From Myxococcota bacterium (lineage in GTDB: Bacteria > Myxococcota_A > Bradymonadia > UBA7976 > UBA1532): a stretch of 64,000 bases of DNA. Numbering within the stretch: position 1 is the stretch's first letter; each line of letters starts with the position of its first letter. Position numbers and translations under genes: made by a program. The stretch spans positions 186,001 through 250,000 of the forward strand of contig CAUJDF010000058.1 of the NCBI GenBank assembly GCA_963169045.1. Reading direction: 5' to 3'. This document shows positions 9,359-17,223 of the stretch, piece after piece. The notes under the pieces were generated by a model. That model saw nothing but the letters and a program-made list of their open reading frames with translations, ran no database searches and was not told the DNA's origin.

Positions 9359-9374
9359 TGGCACGTCTCCTGCT
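9359..9374 (+). promoter_or_regulatory. Sigma-54 (RpoN) -24/-12 promoter for the sigma factor gene
   Basis: TGGCACGTCTCCTGCT matches the RpoN consensus TGGCACG-N4-TTGCW at 11 of the 12 fixed positions, with the invariant GG (9360-9361) and GC (9372-9373) exactly 10 bases apart. The predicted start near 9384-9386 leaves a leader of about 35 bases carrying a purine-rich ribosome site (AGGGGG) before the ATG at 9420. Sigma-54 promoters need an enhancer-binding ATPase, and none is encoded in the window. Confidence 0.65.
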
Positions 9375-9419
9375 CTAACGTCCGGACACACGCCAAGCAG
9401 GAAACTTCAGGGGGATTTC

Positions 9420-10184
9420 ATGCTTTCCGCCGCCGAGACGCTGCCGCTCGAGAACGAGGTGCCCGAACAGCTCGACCGCAACCAGGTGGTCGAGAAGTTC
9501 GCGTATCTGATCAAGAAGGTGGCCTACAAGATGATCGCCCGCCTCCCGGCGAACGTGGAGATGGACGATCTGATGAGCGCGGGCGTGATCGGGCTCATCG
9601 ACGCGGCGGAGAAGTATGACCCCGAGAAGAGCTCGAACTTCCGCACCTACGCCGAGATTCGCATCCGCGGCGCGATGGTCGACGAGCTCCGTTCGCTCGA
9701 CTGGGTGCCGCGCAGCGTGCGCCAGAAGGGCGCGAGCATCGACGGCGTCGCCCGTGCCCTGACGAGCAAGCTCGGCCGGCCGGCGACGGACGAGGAGATT
9801 GCCAACGAGCTCGGGGTGACCGTCGAGGAGTACTACACCTTCGCCGAGAAGGCGCGGGCGGTCTCGGTCGTCTCCTACGAGGATCTCGGCGCAACCGGCG
9901 CGGAGGACAAGCGCGAGTTCCTCGACTGCGTCTCCGACCCCGAGGCGGAGGATCCCGAAGAGACGTCGCAGAAGACGAATCGCCGTCTCGTGATGATGAA
10001 GGCGATCCAGAAGCTGCCGGAGCGCCAGCGCGTCGTGCTGTCGCTCTACTACTTCGAGGATCTGAACCTGAAGGAGATTGGCACGTTGCTCGGGGTGACC
10101 GAGTCGCGCATCTCGCAGATCCACTCGCAGGCGGTCGCCCAGCTGAAGCCGATCCTGGCGGAGATGATCGAAGAGGAGGATTGA
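9420..10184 (+). CDS. RNA polymerase sigma factor, FliA/WhiG (sigma-28) family
   Basis: A 254-residue alternative sigma factor. Region 2 (about residues 24-95) contains the core-binding and -10-recognition helices (DDLMSAGVIGLIDAAEKYDP, FRTYAEIRIRGAMVDELRSLDWVPR). The RIRGAMVDELR string and the spacing to region 3 are typical of FliA/WhiG rather than RpoD or ECF factors. Region 3 spans about 105-160. Region 4 (about 200-250) has the helix-turn-helix (LKEIGTLLGVTESRISQIHSQA). No flagellar genes are nearby, so a developmental WhiG-like role is as likely as a motility role. The downstream gene has its own promoter overlapping this stop codon. Confidence 0.9.
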   Translation: MLSAAETLPLENEVPEQLDRNQVVEKFAYLIKKVAYKMIARLPANVEMDDLMSAGVIGLIDAAEKYDPEKSSNFRTYAEIRIRGAMVDELRSLDWVPRSVRQKGASIDGVARALTSKLGRPATDEEIANELGVTVEEYYTFAEKARAVSVVSYEDLGATGAEDKREFLDCVSDPEAEDPEETSQKTNRRLVMMKAIQKLPERQRVVLSLYYFEDLNLKEIGTLLGVTESRISQIHSQAVAQLKPILAEMIEEED

Positions 10185-10209
10185 CCCTCCCCAGCCCCCC
10201 TCATATACT
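10181..10209 (+). promoter_or_regulatory. Sigma-70-type promoter for the GT2 gene
   Basis: TTGACC (10181-10186), a spacer of exactly 17 bases and TATACT (10204-10209) match housekeeping consensus at 5/6 in each box. The -35 overlaps the TGA stop of the sigma factor gene. The expected start is near 10216, giving a leader of about 30 bases to the ATG at 10246. It is the clearest housekeeping promoter I see in the window and suggests that the glycosyltransferase genes are expressed independently of the sigma-54 promoter. Confidence 0.65.
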
Positions 10210-10245
10210 CGCCCGCCGATTCACTGACCCGTACCGCTGCCTGCC

Positions 10246-11745
10246 ATGTCCGTCGCCGAGACCGCCCTCCTCGCGGCCTACTTCGCGCTGTTGCTCGGTC
10301 TCAGCTTCTATGGCGTCCATCGCTATCAGATGGCGTGGCTGTACTACCGGCACAAGCGGGACGCGCCGCAGCCGCCCGCGCGCGCCGGCGAGGTTCTGCC
10401 CGTCGTCACCATCCAGCTGCCGGTGTTCAACGAGCGATACGTCGTCACGCGGCTGATCGACCACGTGTGTCGCATCCGCTACCCGCGCGAGCGCCTCGAG
10501 ATCCAGGTGCTCGACGACTCGACCGATGACACCGTCGAGATCGCACGCGCCGCGGTCGCCGCCTGGCGAGCCCGCGGCGTCGACATCGTCCACGTCCACC
10601 GGGAGGATCGCACCGGCTTCAAGGCCGGCGCGCTTCAGGGCGGCATGCAGGTGGCGCGCGGCGAGCTGATCGCTGTCTTCGACGCCGACTTCGTGCCCTC
10701 CGAAGACTTCCTCGAGAAGATCGTGCCCCACTTCGCCGACGGCGGCGTGGGCATGGTCCAGGCGCGGTGGGACCACATCAACCGCGACTACTCGCTGCTC
10801 ACCCAGGCGCAGAGCATCCTGCTCGACGGGCACTTCGTCATCGAGCACACCGCGCGCAACCGCTCCGGGCGCTTCTTCAACTTCAACGGCACCGCTGGCG
10901 TCTGGCGCCGGCGCTGTATTGAAGAGGCGGGCGGCTGGGAGCACGACACGCTCACCGAGGACCTCGATCTGTCCTACCGCGCCCAGCTGAAGGGCTGGCG
11001 CTTCGTGTTCCTCAAGGACCTTCTGTCGCCGGCCGAGGTGCCCGTCGACATGAACGCCTTCAAGACGCAGCAGCACCGCTGGGCCAAGGGGTCGATCCAG
11101 GTCGCGCGCAAGCTGCTGCCGCGCCTCCTGCGCAGCGACCTGCCGCCGTCGATCAAGTCCGAGGCGTTCGTGCACCTGACGAGCAACGTGGCCTACCTGC
11201 TGATGGTGGTGCTCTCGGTGCTGCTGCCGTTCGCGATGCGCGTCCGGGTAGAGCACCAGATCGCGGGCTCGATGCTGCTCGACCTGCCGTTCTTCCTCGG
11301 CGCCACGGTCTCGGTCTGCTCGTTCTACCTGATGAGCCAGCGCGAGGCGGGCGCCGGCTGGCGTCAGCGTCTGCTCTATCTGCCGGTGGTGCTCGCGCTC
11401 GGCATCGGGCTCGCGGTGAACAACGCCAAAGCGACGCTCGAGGCGCTGCTCGGGCACCAGTCGCCCTTCGTGCGCACGCCGAAGCTGGCGATCGAGAGGA
11501 AGGGCGACGGCTGGAAGAAGAAGGTGTATCGCGGCCGGCGCTCGCTGCTGCCGCTGGTCGAGGTCGCGCTCGGCCTGCACTACACCGGCGCGGTCGTGTA
11601 CGCCATCCAGCAAGAGCTCTGGGCCGCCGCGCCGTTCCTGATGCTCTTCCAGCTGGGCTTCCTCTACGTGGGGCTCATGAGCCTTCTGCAAGGGCGGCGG
11701 CTCCCGGGACCCGGGCCGACCGAGGCCTCGGAGCCCGTCGCCTGA
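10246..11745 (+). CDS. Membrane-bound processive GT2 glycosyltransferase
   Basis: A 499-residue inner-membrane enzyme of the cellulose/hyaluronan synthase-like GT2 group. One N-terminal membrane helix precedes a cytosolic GT-A domain with the UDP-sugar motifs DDSTDDT (about 89), DADF (146), TEDLDLSYR (237) and QQHRWAKG (275, the Q-x-x-R-W motif of processive enzymes). Four or so membrane helices follow (about 310-420), then a C-terminal amphipathic region and a last hydrophobic helix. It would polymerise or transfer a beta-linked sugar across the membrane. It is followed after 11 bases by a GT-C transferase, suggesting one glycoconjugate pathway. Substrate unknown. Confidence 0.9.
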   Translation: MSVAETALLAAYFALLLGLSFYGVHRYQMAWLYYRHKRDAPQPPARAGEVLPVVTIQLPVFNERYVVTRLIDHVCRIRYPRERLEIQVLDDSTDDTVEIARAAVAAWRARGVDIVHVHREDRTGFKAGALQGGMQVARGELIAVFDADFVPSEDFLEKIVPHFADGGVGMVQARWDHINRDYSLLTQAQSILLDGHFVIEHTARNRSGRFFNFNGTAGVWRRRCIEEAGGWEHDTLTEDLDLSYRAQLKGWRFVFLKDLLSPAEVPVDMNAFKTQQHRWAKGSIQVARKLLPRLLRSDLPPSIKSEAFVHLTSNVAYLLMVVLSVLLPFAMRVRVEHQIAGSMLLDLPFFLGATVSVCSFYLMSQREAGAGWRQRLLYLPVVLALGIGLAVNNAKATLEALLGHQSPFVRTPKLAIERKGDGWKKKVYRGRRSLLPLVEVALGLHYTGAVVYAIQQELWAAAPFLMLFQLGFLYVGLMSLLQGRRLPGPGPTEASEPVA

Positions 11746-11756
11746 CCCACCGTGGG

Positions 11757-13181
11757 GTGCTCGGCGCGGGCCTCGCGGTGGCGCTGCCGCCGCTGGTCCT
11801 CGGGCTCCTCCCCGCCGCGGACGAGGCCGCTCGCCTCCAGCACCTGATCGTCGGATACGCGCTCGCGGGCCTGCCCTTTCTGTGGGTGGCGCGGCGCTGG
11901 CGCGATCTGCGCGGCGGTCCGGCGGGCCGTCGTGACCTCGTGCTCGCGGCGCTCGTCGTCCGGCTCGCGCTGCTGGCACTGCCGCCGCTGTTGTCCGAGG
12001 ACGTCTGGCGATATGTCTGGGACGGCGCCGTCCAGGGCGCGGGGCTGAATCCCTACGCCCACGCGCCGGGCGCCGCCGCGCTCGACGGCCTGGCGACCGA
12101 TCCGGCGCTCGCCGCCGTGCGGGCGCGCGTGGGCCACCCCGGGATCGCGACGATCTACCCGCCGGCAGCGCAAATCACCTTCGGGATCGCGGGGTTGGCG
12201 GGCCCTTCGCCGCTCGTGCTGCGCGTGCTGTTCGTCCTCGCCGAAGGCGTGAGCGTGGCCGCGCTCTGGCGCTGGGCGGAGCGGGCCGGGGCGGACCCGC
12301 GCTGCGCGGCGCTCTACGCATTCGCGCCCGTCCCGGTGCTCGAGAGCGCCGTGGGGGCCCACGTCGACGCGCTGGGGGTGGCGGGGATGCTCGTCGCCGG
12401 CGCATCGCTCGCGGGGGGGCGGCCCTGGCGGGCGGGGGCGGCGCTCGCCGTGGCGATCGGGACGAAGCTCTTCCCCGTGGTGGCGATCCCCACCCTCCTG
12501 CGGCGTTCTCCCCGCGCCGCGGTGGCCGCGGCGGCTGCGACGGCGTTGCTGGCGCTGCCGTACGCGCTCACGGGTCGATGGATTCCGCCGGGGCTCGGCG
12601 CCTTCGCCCACCGCTGGCGGGCCAACGACGGGCTGTTCGCGCTGGTGCACTGGCCGTTCGCGCGCTGGGCCGAGGGTCTGAAGCCGCCGCTCGAGCTGGC
12701 GCCCTGGACGGAGCGCGCCGTGCGCCTCTTGGTCGGCGGGGAGCGGCCGGGCGCCGATGTCTGGCCGGACGAGCTGGCGTTCGCGGCGGCGAAGGCCGTG
12801 ACCCTGGCGTTGTTCGGCGTCGTCATCGTGCACAGGCTCGTCAAAGCCCTCGATCTGGAAGGGTTTCTCGGTCCGGTCACCGCGGCGCTCCTCCTGCTCT
12901 CGCCCGTGGTGCACCCGTGGTATCTGCCCTGGCTTCTGCCCTTCTGCGCGCTCGCCGCGGGGCGGGGCTCGGCCTGGGCCTGGCCGCTCGTCGCCTGGGG
13001 CCTCCTGGCCTGGATTGCCTACCTGCCTCGGCCCGAATACCTGCGCCTCGGCACCTGGTCGGAGGCCGCGACCTGGAGCGCCGTCCAGTATCTGCCCGTC
13101 TGGTTCGGACTGGCCTTGGCGGCGTGGCGCAGGTTACAACTGCCGGCACCGCGGCGACCTGGGGGGGCGACGCCCGCGTAA
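11757..13181 (+). CDS. Polytopic GT-C-type glycosyltransferase (mannosyltransferase-like)
   Basis: A 474-residue integral membrane protein with about eleven hydrophobic helices and a GTG start 11 bases after the GT2 stop. The first extracytoplasmic loop has the acidic-aromatic signature of polyprenyl-phosphate-sugar-dependent transferases, SEDVWRYVWDG...NPYAHAP (from about residue 81), in which the Asp is the expected catalytic base. A later loop has the HPWYLPWLLP motif. This resembles DUF2029/GT87 or MptB-type mannosyltransferases. It would add a sugar from a lipid-linked donor on the outer face of the inner membrane, possibly onto the GT2 product. Confidence 0.8.
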   Translation: MLGAGLAVALPPLVLGLLPAADEAARLQHLIVGYALAGLPFLWVARRWRDLRGGPAGRRDLVLAALVVRLALLALPPLLSEDVWRYVWDGAVQGAGLNPYAHAPGAAALDGLATDPALAAVRARVGHPGIATIYPPAAQITFGIAGLAGPSPLVLRVLFVLAEGVSVAALWRWAERAGADPRCAALYAFAPVPVLESAVGAHVDALGVAGMLVAGASLAGGRPWRAGAALAVAIGTKLFPVVAIPTLLRRSPRAAVAAAAATALLALPYALTGRWIPPGLGAFAHRWRANDGLFALVHWPFARWAEGLKPPLELAPWTERAVRLLVGGERPGADVWPDELAFAAAKAVTLALFGVVIVHRLVKALDLEGFLGPVTAALLLLSPVVHPWYLPWLLPFCALAAGRGSAWAWPLVAWGLLAWIAYLPRPEYLRLGTWSEAATWSAVQYLPVWFGLALAAWRRLQLPAPRRPGGATPA

Positions 13182-13199
13182 TCTTGGGGGAATTGCCCG

Positions 13200-15389
13200 A
13201 TGTGGCTCGCGCGGATCTGGTACCTCGCCCTCCTCGTCGCCGCCGCCCTCGCCGTGGGCGCGGCGGTCTCGCTCCCCGGCGCCCGGGACGCCGACGTCGC
13301 GGCGCTGCGTGACCGCATGGCGCGCTCGGAGGCCCACGCGCTGACGGCGCAGGTGGCCGCCGCGCTCGAGGACCAGCGGCGGACGGCGGACCTCGTCGCG
13401 CGCGATCCGCGGCTGCACGCGGCGCTCGACCAACTGCAGCCCGAGATGCCGCCCCACATCCGCCAGGCGGTGCTCGGCCAGGCGGTGACCGCCGTGGCGG
13501 GCGACTTCCCGCGCTTCGACCTGGCGCTGTTCGCCACCGACGGCGCCCTCTTGGGCGGCTCGATGGCCGACGCCGCCGCGCTTGGGGGCGATCCGCTCGT
13601 CGCAGCCGCGCGCGAGAAGAGGGAGAGCCGCGCCGGGCAGGTGCGTCCGCTGGGCGCGGCGACGCCGCGTTGGCTCGTGGCGCTGCCGGTGCCGCGGCCG
13701 AACGACCCGGCGCCGCCGGTGCTCATCCTCCTCGCCGGACCGCCGGCGACCCTCCTCGAGAACGCCCACGGCGCCGCGAAGAGCGAAACGCGCCTCGTGG
13801 TGTTCGACGGCGACGCCGCGGTCGCGAAGGCGGCCGACGGCGAGGCGATCGCCAAGGCGGCGCCGGTCCCCTCGCTCGTGCAACCGCAGCCGGCGCAGCC
13901 ACCGACCGTGCGTCTGGGCGGGGCGGAGCACGCCGTGCGCCGCTTCACGGTCGATGGCGTGCCGGGCCTGTCGTTCGCGCTCGTCTGGCCCGTGGAGGCG
14001 CCGACGACGCTCGCGGCCCTCGGCGGCCCGAAGTCTTTGATCGGACGGGTGAATCCAGCAGGGCGAGAGACGCTCGTGCTCCTCGGCGGGGCGGTGGCGG
14101 CGTGGCTCCTCGGCCTGGTGTTCTTCGCGCTGGGCCGCCGGCGCGCGGTCTCGCGGCTCGTCGAGGCGCTCGACGGCATGGCGGTCGTCGAGGGGCGCGT
14201 CGAGTCGGTGAAGCCGCGGCTGGTGGCGTCCTGGCTGGCGCCGGCGCTCGAGGCGGCCACCAGCGCCGCCCAGTCGTTGCTGCGGGCGGAGCGACGGCCG
14301 GCGGATGAGCCGGCGCGGCCCGCCCCCGACCGCGGCGACGACGTGGCGCCGGCCGAGGCCTCCTTCGACGAATCGGTCGACGAATCGGTCGACGAGTCGG
14401 TCGACGAGCCCGCGGCGCAGGCCGAGCGGGCGCCGGAGGGCACGCCGGCCGAACCGTCTGCCGCGCCGCACGCATCCGCCGGGGCCGCTCCCGAGACCGC
14501 CGGTGAGAAGGCGGAGACGGGGGCCGCGGCTCTCGAGCCCGCGGCGGCGCACGTGGCGCCGCCGCCCGACGGAGCATCGGGGCCCGAGCCCGCACCAGCC
14601 GCCGCGGCCTCTCCGCCGTCCGAGGAGTCGACGCCGCCGCCCGCCGCCGCCGACGCGGCCGTTCCGCCCGCTGAACCGCCGGCGCCGCTGCCCGCCGCTC
14701 CCGACGCGGCCCCTCCGCCGTCCGAGGCGTCGGCGCCGCCGTCCGCCGCCGCGGACGCGGCCCTTCCGCCGGCCGGACCGCCGGCGCCACGTCGCCCCGT
14801 CGCGCCGCCACCGCTCCCACGCGACGCGTCGACGCCGCTGCCGTTCCCGCCCGAGGACGACGAGCTGCCTGCGAAGCTCCTGCCGGACGTCTCGCTGCCC
14901 GCGCTGGTGGACGACGACGACGAAGCCGACGAGCCGAAGACCGACGGCGACATCCGCCTGCCGGCGCCGGCCCCCGGCTCCGGCGGCAGCCTGCTCGACC
15001 AGCTGCGGAGCCGCGGCGCCCTCGACGCCGAGCCCGAAGAGCCGCCGGCGCCCGGTCCGGGCGATCGCACCGCGGTGCGCCCGCTGCCGCTCGAGTCGCT
15101 CGCCGCCGCGCGCGCCAACGCCGATTCCACCGCGGTGGCGGAGGCCCCGGAGCCCGCCGACGGCTCCGCCCTCGACGCGTACTTCCGCGAGGTCTACGAG
15201 AGCTTCGTGCGCCTGAAGAAGCAGTGCGGCGAGAGCACCGACGGCCTCGACTATCCGCGCTTCAAGCGCAAGCTCGTCCGCACGCGCGCCGATCTGCTCT
15301 CCCGCTTCGACTGCCAGGACGTCCGCTTCCGCGTGTACGTGAAGGACGGCCACGCCGCGCTCAAGGCGGCGCCCCTCCTCGACGACTGA
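13200..15389 (+). CDS. Two-TM sensor-like protein with Pro/Ala linker and MXAN_5187-type C-terminal domain
   Basis: A 729-residue protein. An N-terminal membrane helix (5-25) and a second near 294-316 enclose a periplasmic region of about 265 residues that resembles a Cache-type sensor (an N-terminal long helix then alpha/beta). A cytoplasmic linker of over 300 residues, rich in Pro, Ala and Glu, contains a perfect acidic repeat (DESV, about 390-403) and three degenerate copies of a PPSE-x-S-x-PP-x-AAADAA unit. The last about 75 residues form a compact basic domain (YFREVYESFVRLKKQCG...) that I recall as the MXAN_5187 C-terminal domain of myxobacteria. No kinase, HAMP or methyl-accepting output is present. 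Confidence 0.75.
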   Translation: MWLARIWYLALLVAAALAVGAAVSLPGARDADVAALRDRMARSEAHALTAQVAAALEDQRRTADLVARDPRLHAALDQLQPEMPPHIRQAVLGQAVTAVAGDFPRFDLALFATDGALLGGSMADAAALGGDPLVAAAREKRESRAGQVRPLGAATPRWLVALPVPRPNDPAPPVLILLAGPPATLLENAHGAAKSETRLVVFDGDAAVAKAADGEAIAKAAPVPSLVQPQPAQPPTVRLGGAEHAVRRFTVDGVPGLSFALVWPVEAPTTLAALGGPKSLIGRVNPAGRETLVLLGGAVAAWLLGLVFFALGRRRAVSRLVEALDGMAVVEGRVESVKPRLVASWLAPALEAATSAAQSLLRAERRPADEPARPAPDRGDDVAPAEASFDESVDESVDESVDEPAAQAERAPEGTPAEPSAAPHASAGAAPETAGEKAETGAAALEPAAAHVAPPPDGASGPEPAPAAAASPPSEESTPPPAAADAAVPPAEPPAPLPAAPDAAPPPSEASAPPSAAADAALPPAGPPAPRRPVAPPPLPRDASTPLPFPPEDDELPAKLLPDVSLPALVDDDDEADEPKTDGDIRLPAPAPGSGGSLLDQLRSRGALDAEPEEPPAPGPGDRTAVRPLPLESLAAARANADSTAVAEAPEPADGSALDAYFREVYESFVRLKKQCGESTDGLDYPRFKRKLVRTRADLLSRFDCQDVRFRVYVKDGHAALKAAPLLDD
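14367..14408 (+). repeat. 12-bp tandem repeat (3.5 copies) in coding sequence
   Basis: The unit GACGAATCGGTC is repeated at 14367, 14379 and 14391 (the third with one change, GAGTCGG) and begins again at 14403. It encodes the acidic DESV repeat. Being in frame, changes in copy number would lengthen the linker without a frameshift. Confidence 0.85.
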
Positions 15390-16137
15390 GGCCGCAAGCG
15401 CCCGGCCAGTCCGCGACGAGGAGCGACTCGACGTTGCCGTGGGTGCCGGGCAGCGGGGACTCCACGAGGCCCCGTGCGCGAAAGCCGAGCGCGGCGACGT
15501 CGGCGGCGACCGCGGCGGCGATGCGCGCGCGCACCGCGGGATCGCTGACGAGGCCACCCGCCTCGACCTCGTCGGCCGCCGCCTCGAACTGGGGCTTCAC
15601 GAGCAGGACGGCGACGGCCCCCGGCGCCAACAGCGGCAGCACCGGCGGCAACACGCGGACGAGCGAGGTGAAGGACACGTCCGAGACGAGCAGGTCGATG
15701 GGCTCGGGCACCAGCGCGCGGTCCAGGTCCCTGGCGTGCGTCCGCTCGAGCACGACGACCCGAGGGTCCTCGCGCAGCGACCAGGCGAGCTGGTTGTAGC
15801 CGACGTCGACGGCATAAACCCGCCGCGCGCCCCGCCGCAGGAGGACGTCGGTGAAACCGCCGGTGCTCGCGCCGAGATCGAGCGCGACGCGGTCGATGGC
15901 GGCGACGCCGAAGTGGTCGAGCGCGTGCGCCAGCTTCACGCCGCCGCGACTCACGTACGGATGCTCGCGACCTTTCACCCGCAGCGTCGCGTCTTCTGCG
16001 AGGGCGTCGCCCGCTTTCTCGACGCGTCGCTCTCCGGCGATCACCGCTCCGGCGAGGATGAGCGCCCGCGCCTTCGCCAGGTCCGGCGCGAGGCCGCGCT
16101 CGACGAGCAGGGCGTCCGCGCGGACGCGACGGGCCAT
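15361..16137 (-). CDS. tlyA: TlyA-family S4/FtsJ rRNA 2'-O-methyltransferase
   Basis: A 258-residue protein. I start it at the ATG at 16137, which overlaps the ispA stop (ATGA). The larger frame upstream is only the shadow of ispA. The N-terminal S4 RNA-binding domain (about 5-60, RADALLVERGLAPDLAKARALI) is followed by an FtsJ-like Rossmann methyltransferase domain with the SAM motif LDLGASTGGFTDVLL and the catalytic K-D-K-E-type residues (KLAHAL, SDVSFTSL, LVKPQFE). In TlyA homologues this methylates ribosomal RNA 2'-O positions. Some homologues are annotated as hemolysin A. The 3' end overlaps the convergent sensor-like gene by 29 bases. Confidence 0.9.
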   Translation of the reverse strand: MARRVRADALLVERGLAPDLAKARALILAGAVIAGERRVEKAGDALAEDATLRVKGREHPYVSRGGVKLAHALDHFGVAAIDRVALDLGASTGGFTDVLLRRGARRVYAVDVGYNQLAWSLREDPRVVVLERTHARDLDRALVPEPIDLLVSDVSFTSLVRVLPPVLPLLAPGAVAVLLVKPQFEAAADEVEAGGLVSDPAVRARIAAAVAADVAALGFRARGLVESPLPGTHGNVESLLVADWPGACGLSRRGGAPP

Positions 16138-16988
16138 CAGACGGTGCGCCAGCCGACGAGGTCGACGAGATCGGCGAGCAGCTCGGCCGCCGGGAGGCCC
16201 TCGAGCGACGCCCGCGCCCGCGCGGCGAGGCGGTCGCGGTGCGCGAGCACGTCGGCCTCGGAGAAGTGGTGCAGGTAGCTCGAGCCATCGACGACCGCGT
16301 CCTGCTCGCGGTCGATCAGGTCGTCGGCCACCTGGAAGAGCAGGCCGAGCGTCTCGCCGTACGTCGCCAGCGCGCGCGCCGTCGCCTCGCCGGCGCCTCC
16401 GACGAGCGCGCCGCCCTCGGCCGCGACGCGGAAAAGCGCAGCAGTCTTCAGCCGTTGCAGACGAACGAGCGCCTCGACGTCCGGGACCTGCTCGCCGCCG
16501 ATGTCGATGACCTGGCCGCCGACCATGCCGCCTCCGCCCGCCGCCTCGCCGAGCAGCGCGACGAGGCGTCCGACGGTCACGGCGGGCCACGCCGCCCGAC
16601 CGAGGCTGCTGAACGCCTCGGTCAGCAGCGCGTCTCCCGTCAGGATGGCCATCGCCTCGCCGAACTTCACGTGCACCGTCGGCTGGCCACGGCGCAGGTC
16701 GTCGTCGTCCATGGCCGGCAGGTCGTCGTGGACGAGGCTGTAGGTGTGCACCATCTCGAGGGCGATCGCCCACGGCAGCGCGTCCTCGGCTCGCCCCCCC
16801 ACCCCCTCGGCGGCGAGCATCGCGAGCAGCGGCCGCACCCGTTTGCCTCCCGTTCCGAGCGCGTACCGGCACGGGGCCACGAGCGCGGGCGGCCACGACG
16901 TCCAGGTCCCGACGTGGGCGGCGAGCGCGGCCTCGAAGCGCTGCACGAGGCGCTGGCGGGCCTCGGCGAGGCGACCCTGCTGCTTCAT
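16137..16988 (-). CDS. ispA: Polyprenyl diphosphate synthase (FPP/GGPP synthase)
   Basis: A 283-residue cytosolic head-to-tail prenyltransferase that condenses IPP with allylic diphosphates for isoprenoid, quinone and undecaprenyl precursors. The first Asp-rich motif DDLPAMDDDDLRRG binds the allylic diphosphate and the second, DDLIDREQD, completes the Mg2+ site. The GGKR motif at the N-terminus and the CLD-type region upstream of the first motif (HTYSLVHDD) point to the farnesyl diphosphate synthase type. It overlaps the tlyA start and follows xseB by 13 bases. Confidence 0.92.
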   Translation of the reverse strand: MKQQGRLAEARQRLVQRFEAALAAHVGTWTSWPPALVAPCRYALGTGGKRVRPLLAMLAAEGVGGRAEDALPWAIALEMVHTYSLVHDDLPAMDDDDLRRGQPTVHVKFGEAMAILTGDALLTEAFSSLGRAAWPAVTVGRLVALLGEAAGGGGMVGGQVIDIGGEQVPDVEALVRLQRLKTAALFRVAAEGGALVGGAGEATARALATYGETLGLLFQVADDLIDREQDAVVDGSSYLHHFSEADVLAHRDRLAARARASLEGLPAAELLADLVDLVGWRTV

Positions 16989-17001
16989 CGGGAGACGCTC
17001 C

Positions 17002-17223
17002 TCAGTCGTTGCCGGCGGCGAGGGACTTCTGCAGCTCTTCGACCCGTCGCTCGGCCCCCTCGAGCAGGCGGTTCCCCTCGCGGGCGAGGGCCACGCCGCG
17101 CTCGTAGAGATCCAATGCCTCGTCGAGCGGAAGGTTGCCGGCCTCGAGGCGCGCGACGAGCGCCTGCAGATCCTCGACGATCTGCTCGAAGCGGCGAGGC
17201 TTCGCCTCGGACTGCGCGTTCAT
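17002..17223 (-). CDS. xseB: Exodeoxyribonuclease VII small subunit
   Basis: A 73-residue subunit of typical length, with the conserved block FEQIVEDLQALVARLEAGNLPLDEAL and a long coiled helix ending at the C-terminus. Several XseB copies pack on each XseA subunit to form ExoVII, which degrades single-stranded DNA from both ends. It starts inside the end of xseA (ATGA overlap at 17220-17223), which would help set the stoichiometry. Confidence 0.95.
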   Translation of the reverse strand: MNAQSEAKPRRFEQIVEDLQALVARLEAGNLPLDEALDLYERGVALAREGNRLLEGAERRVEELQKSLAAGND

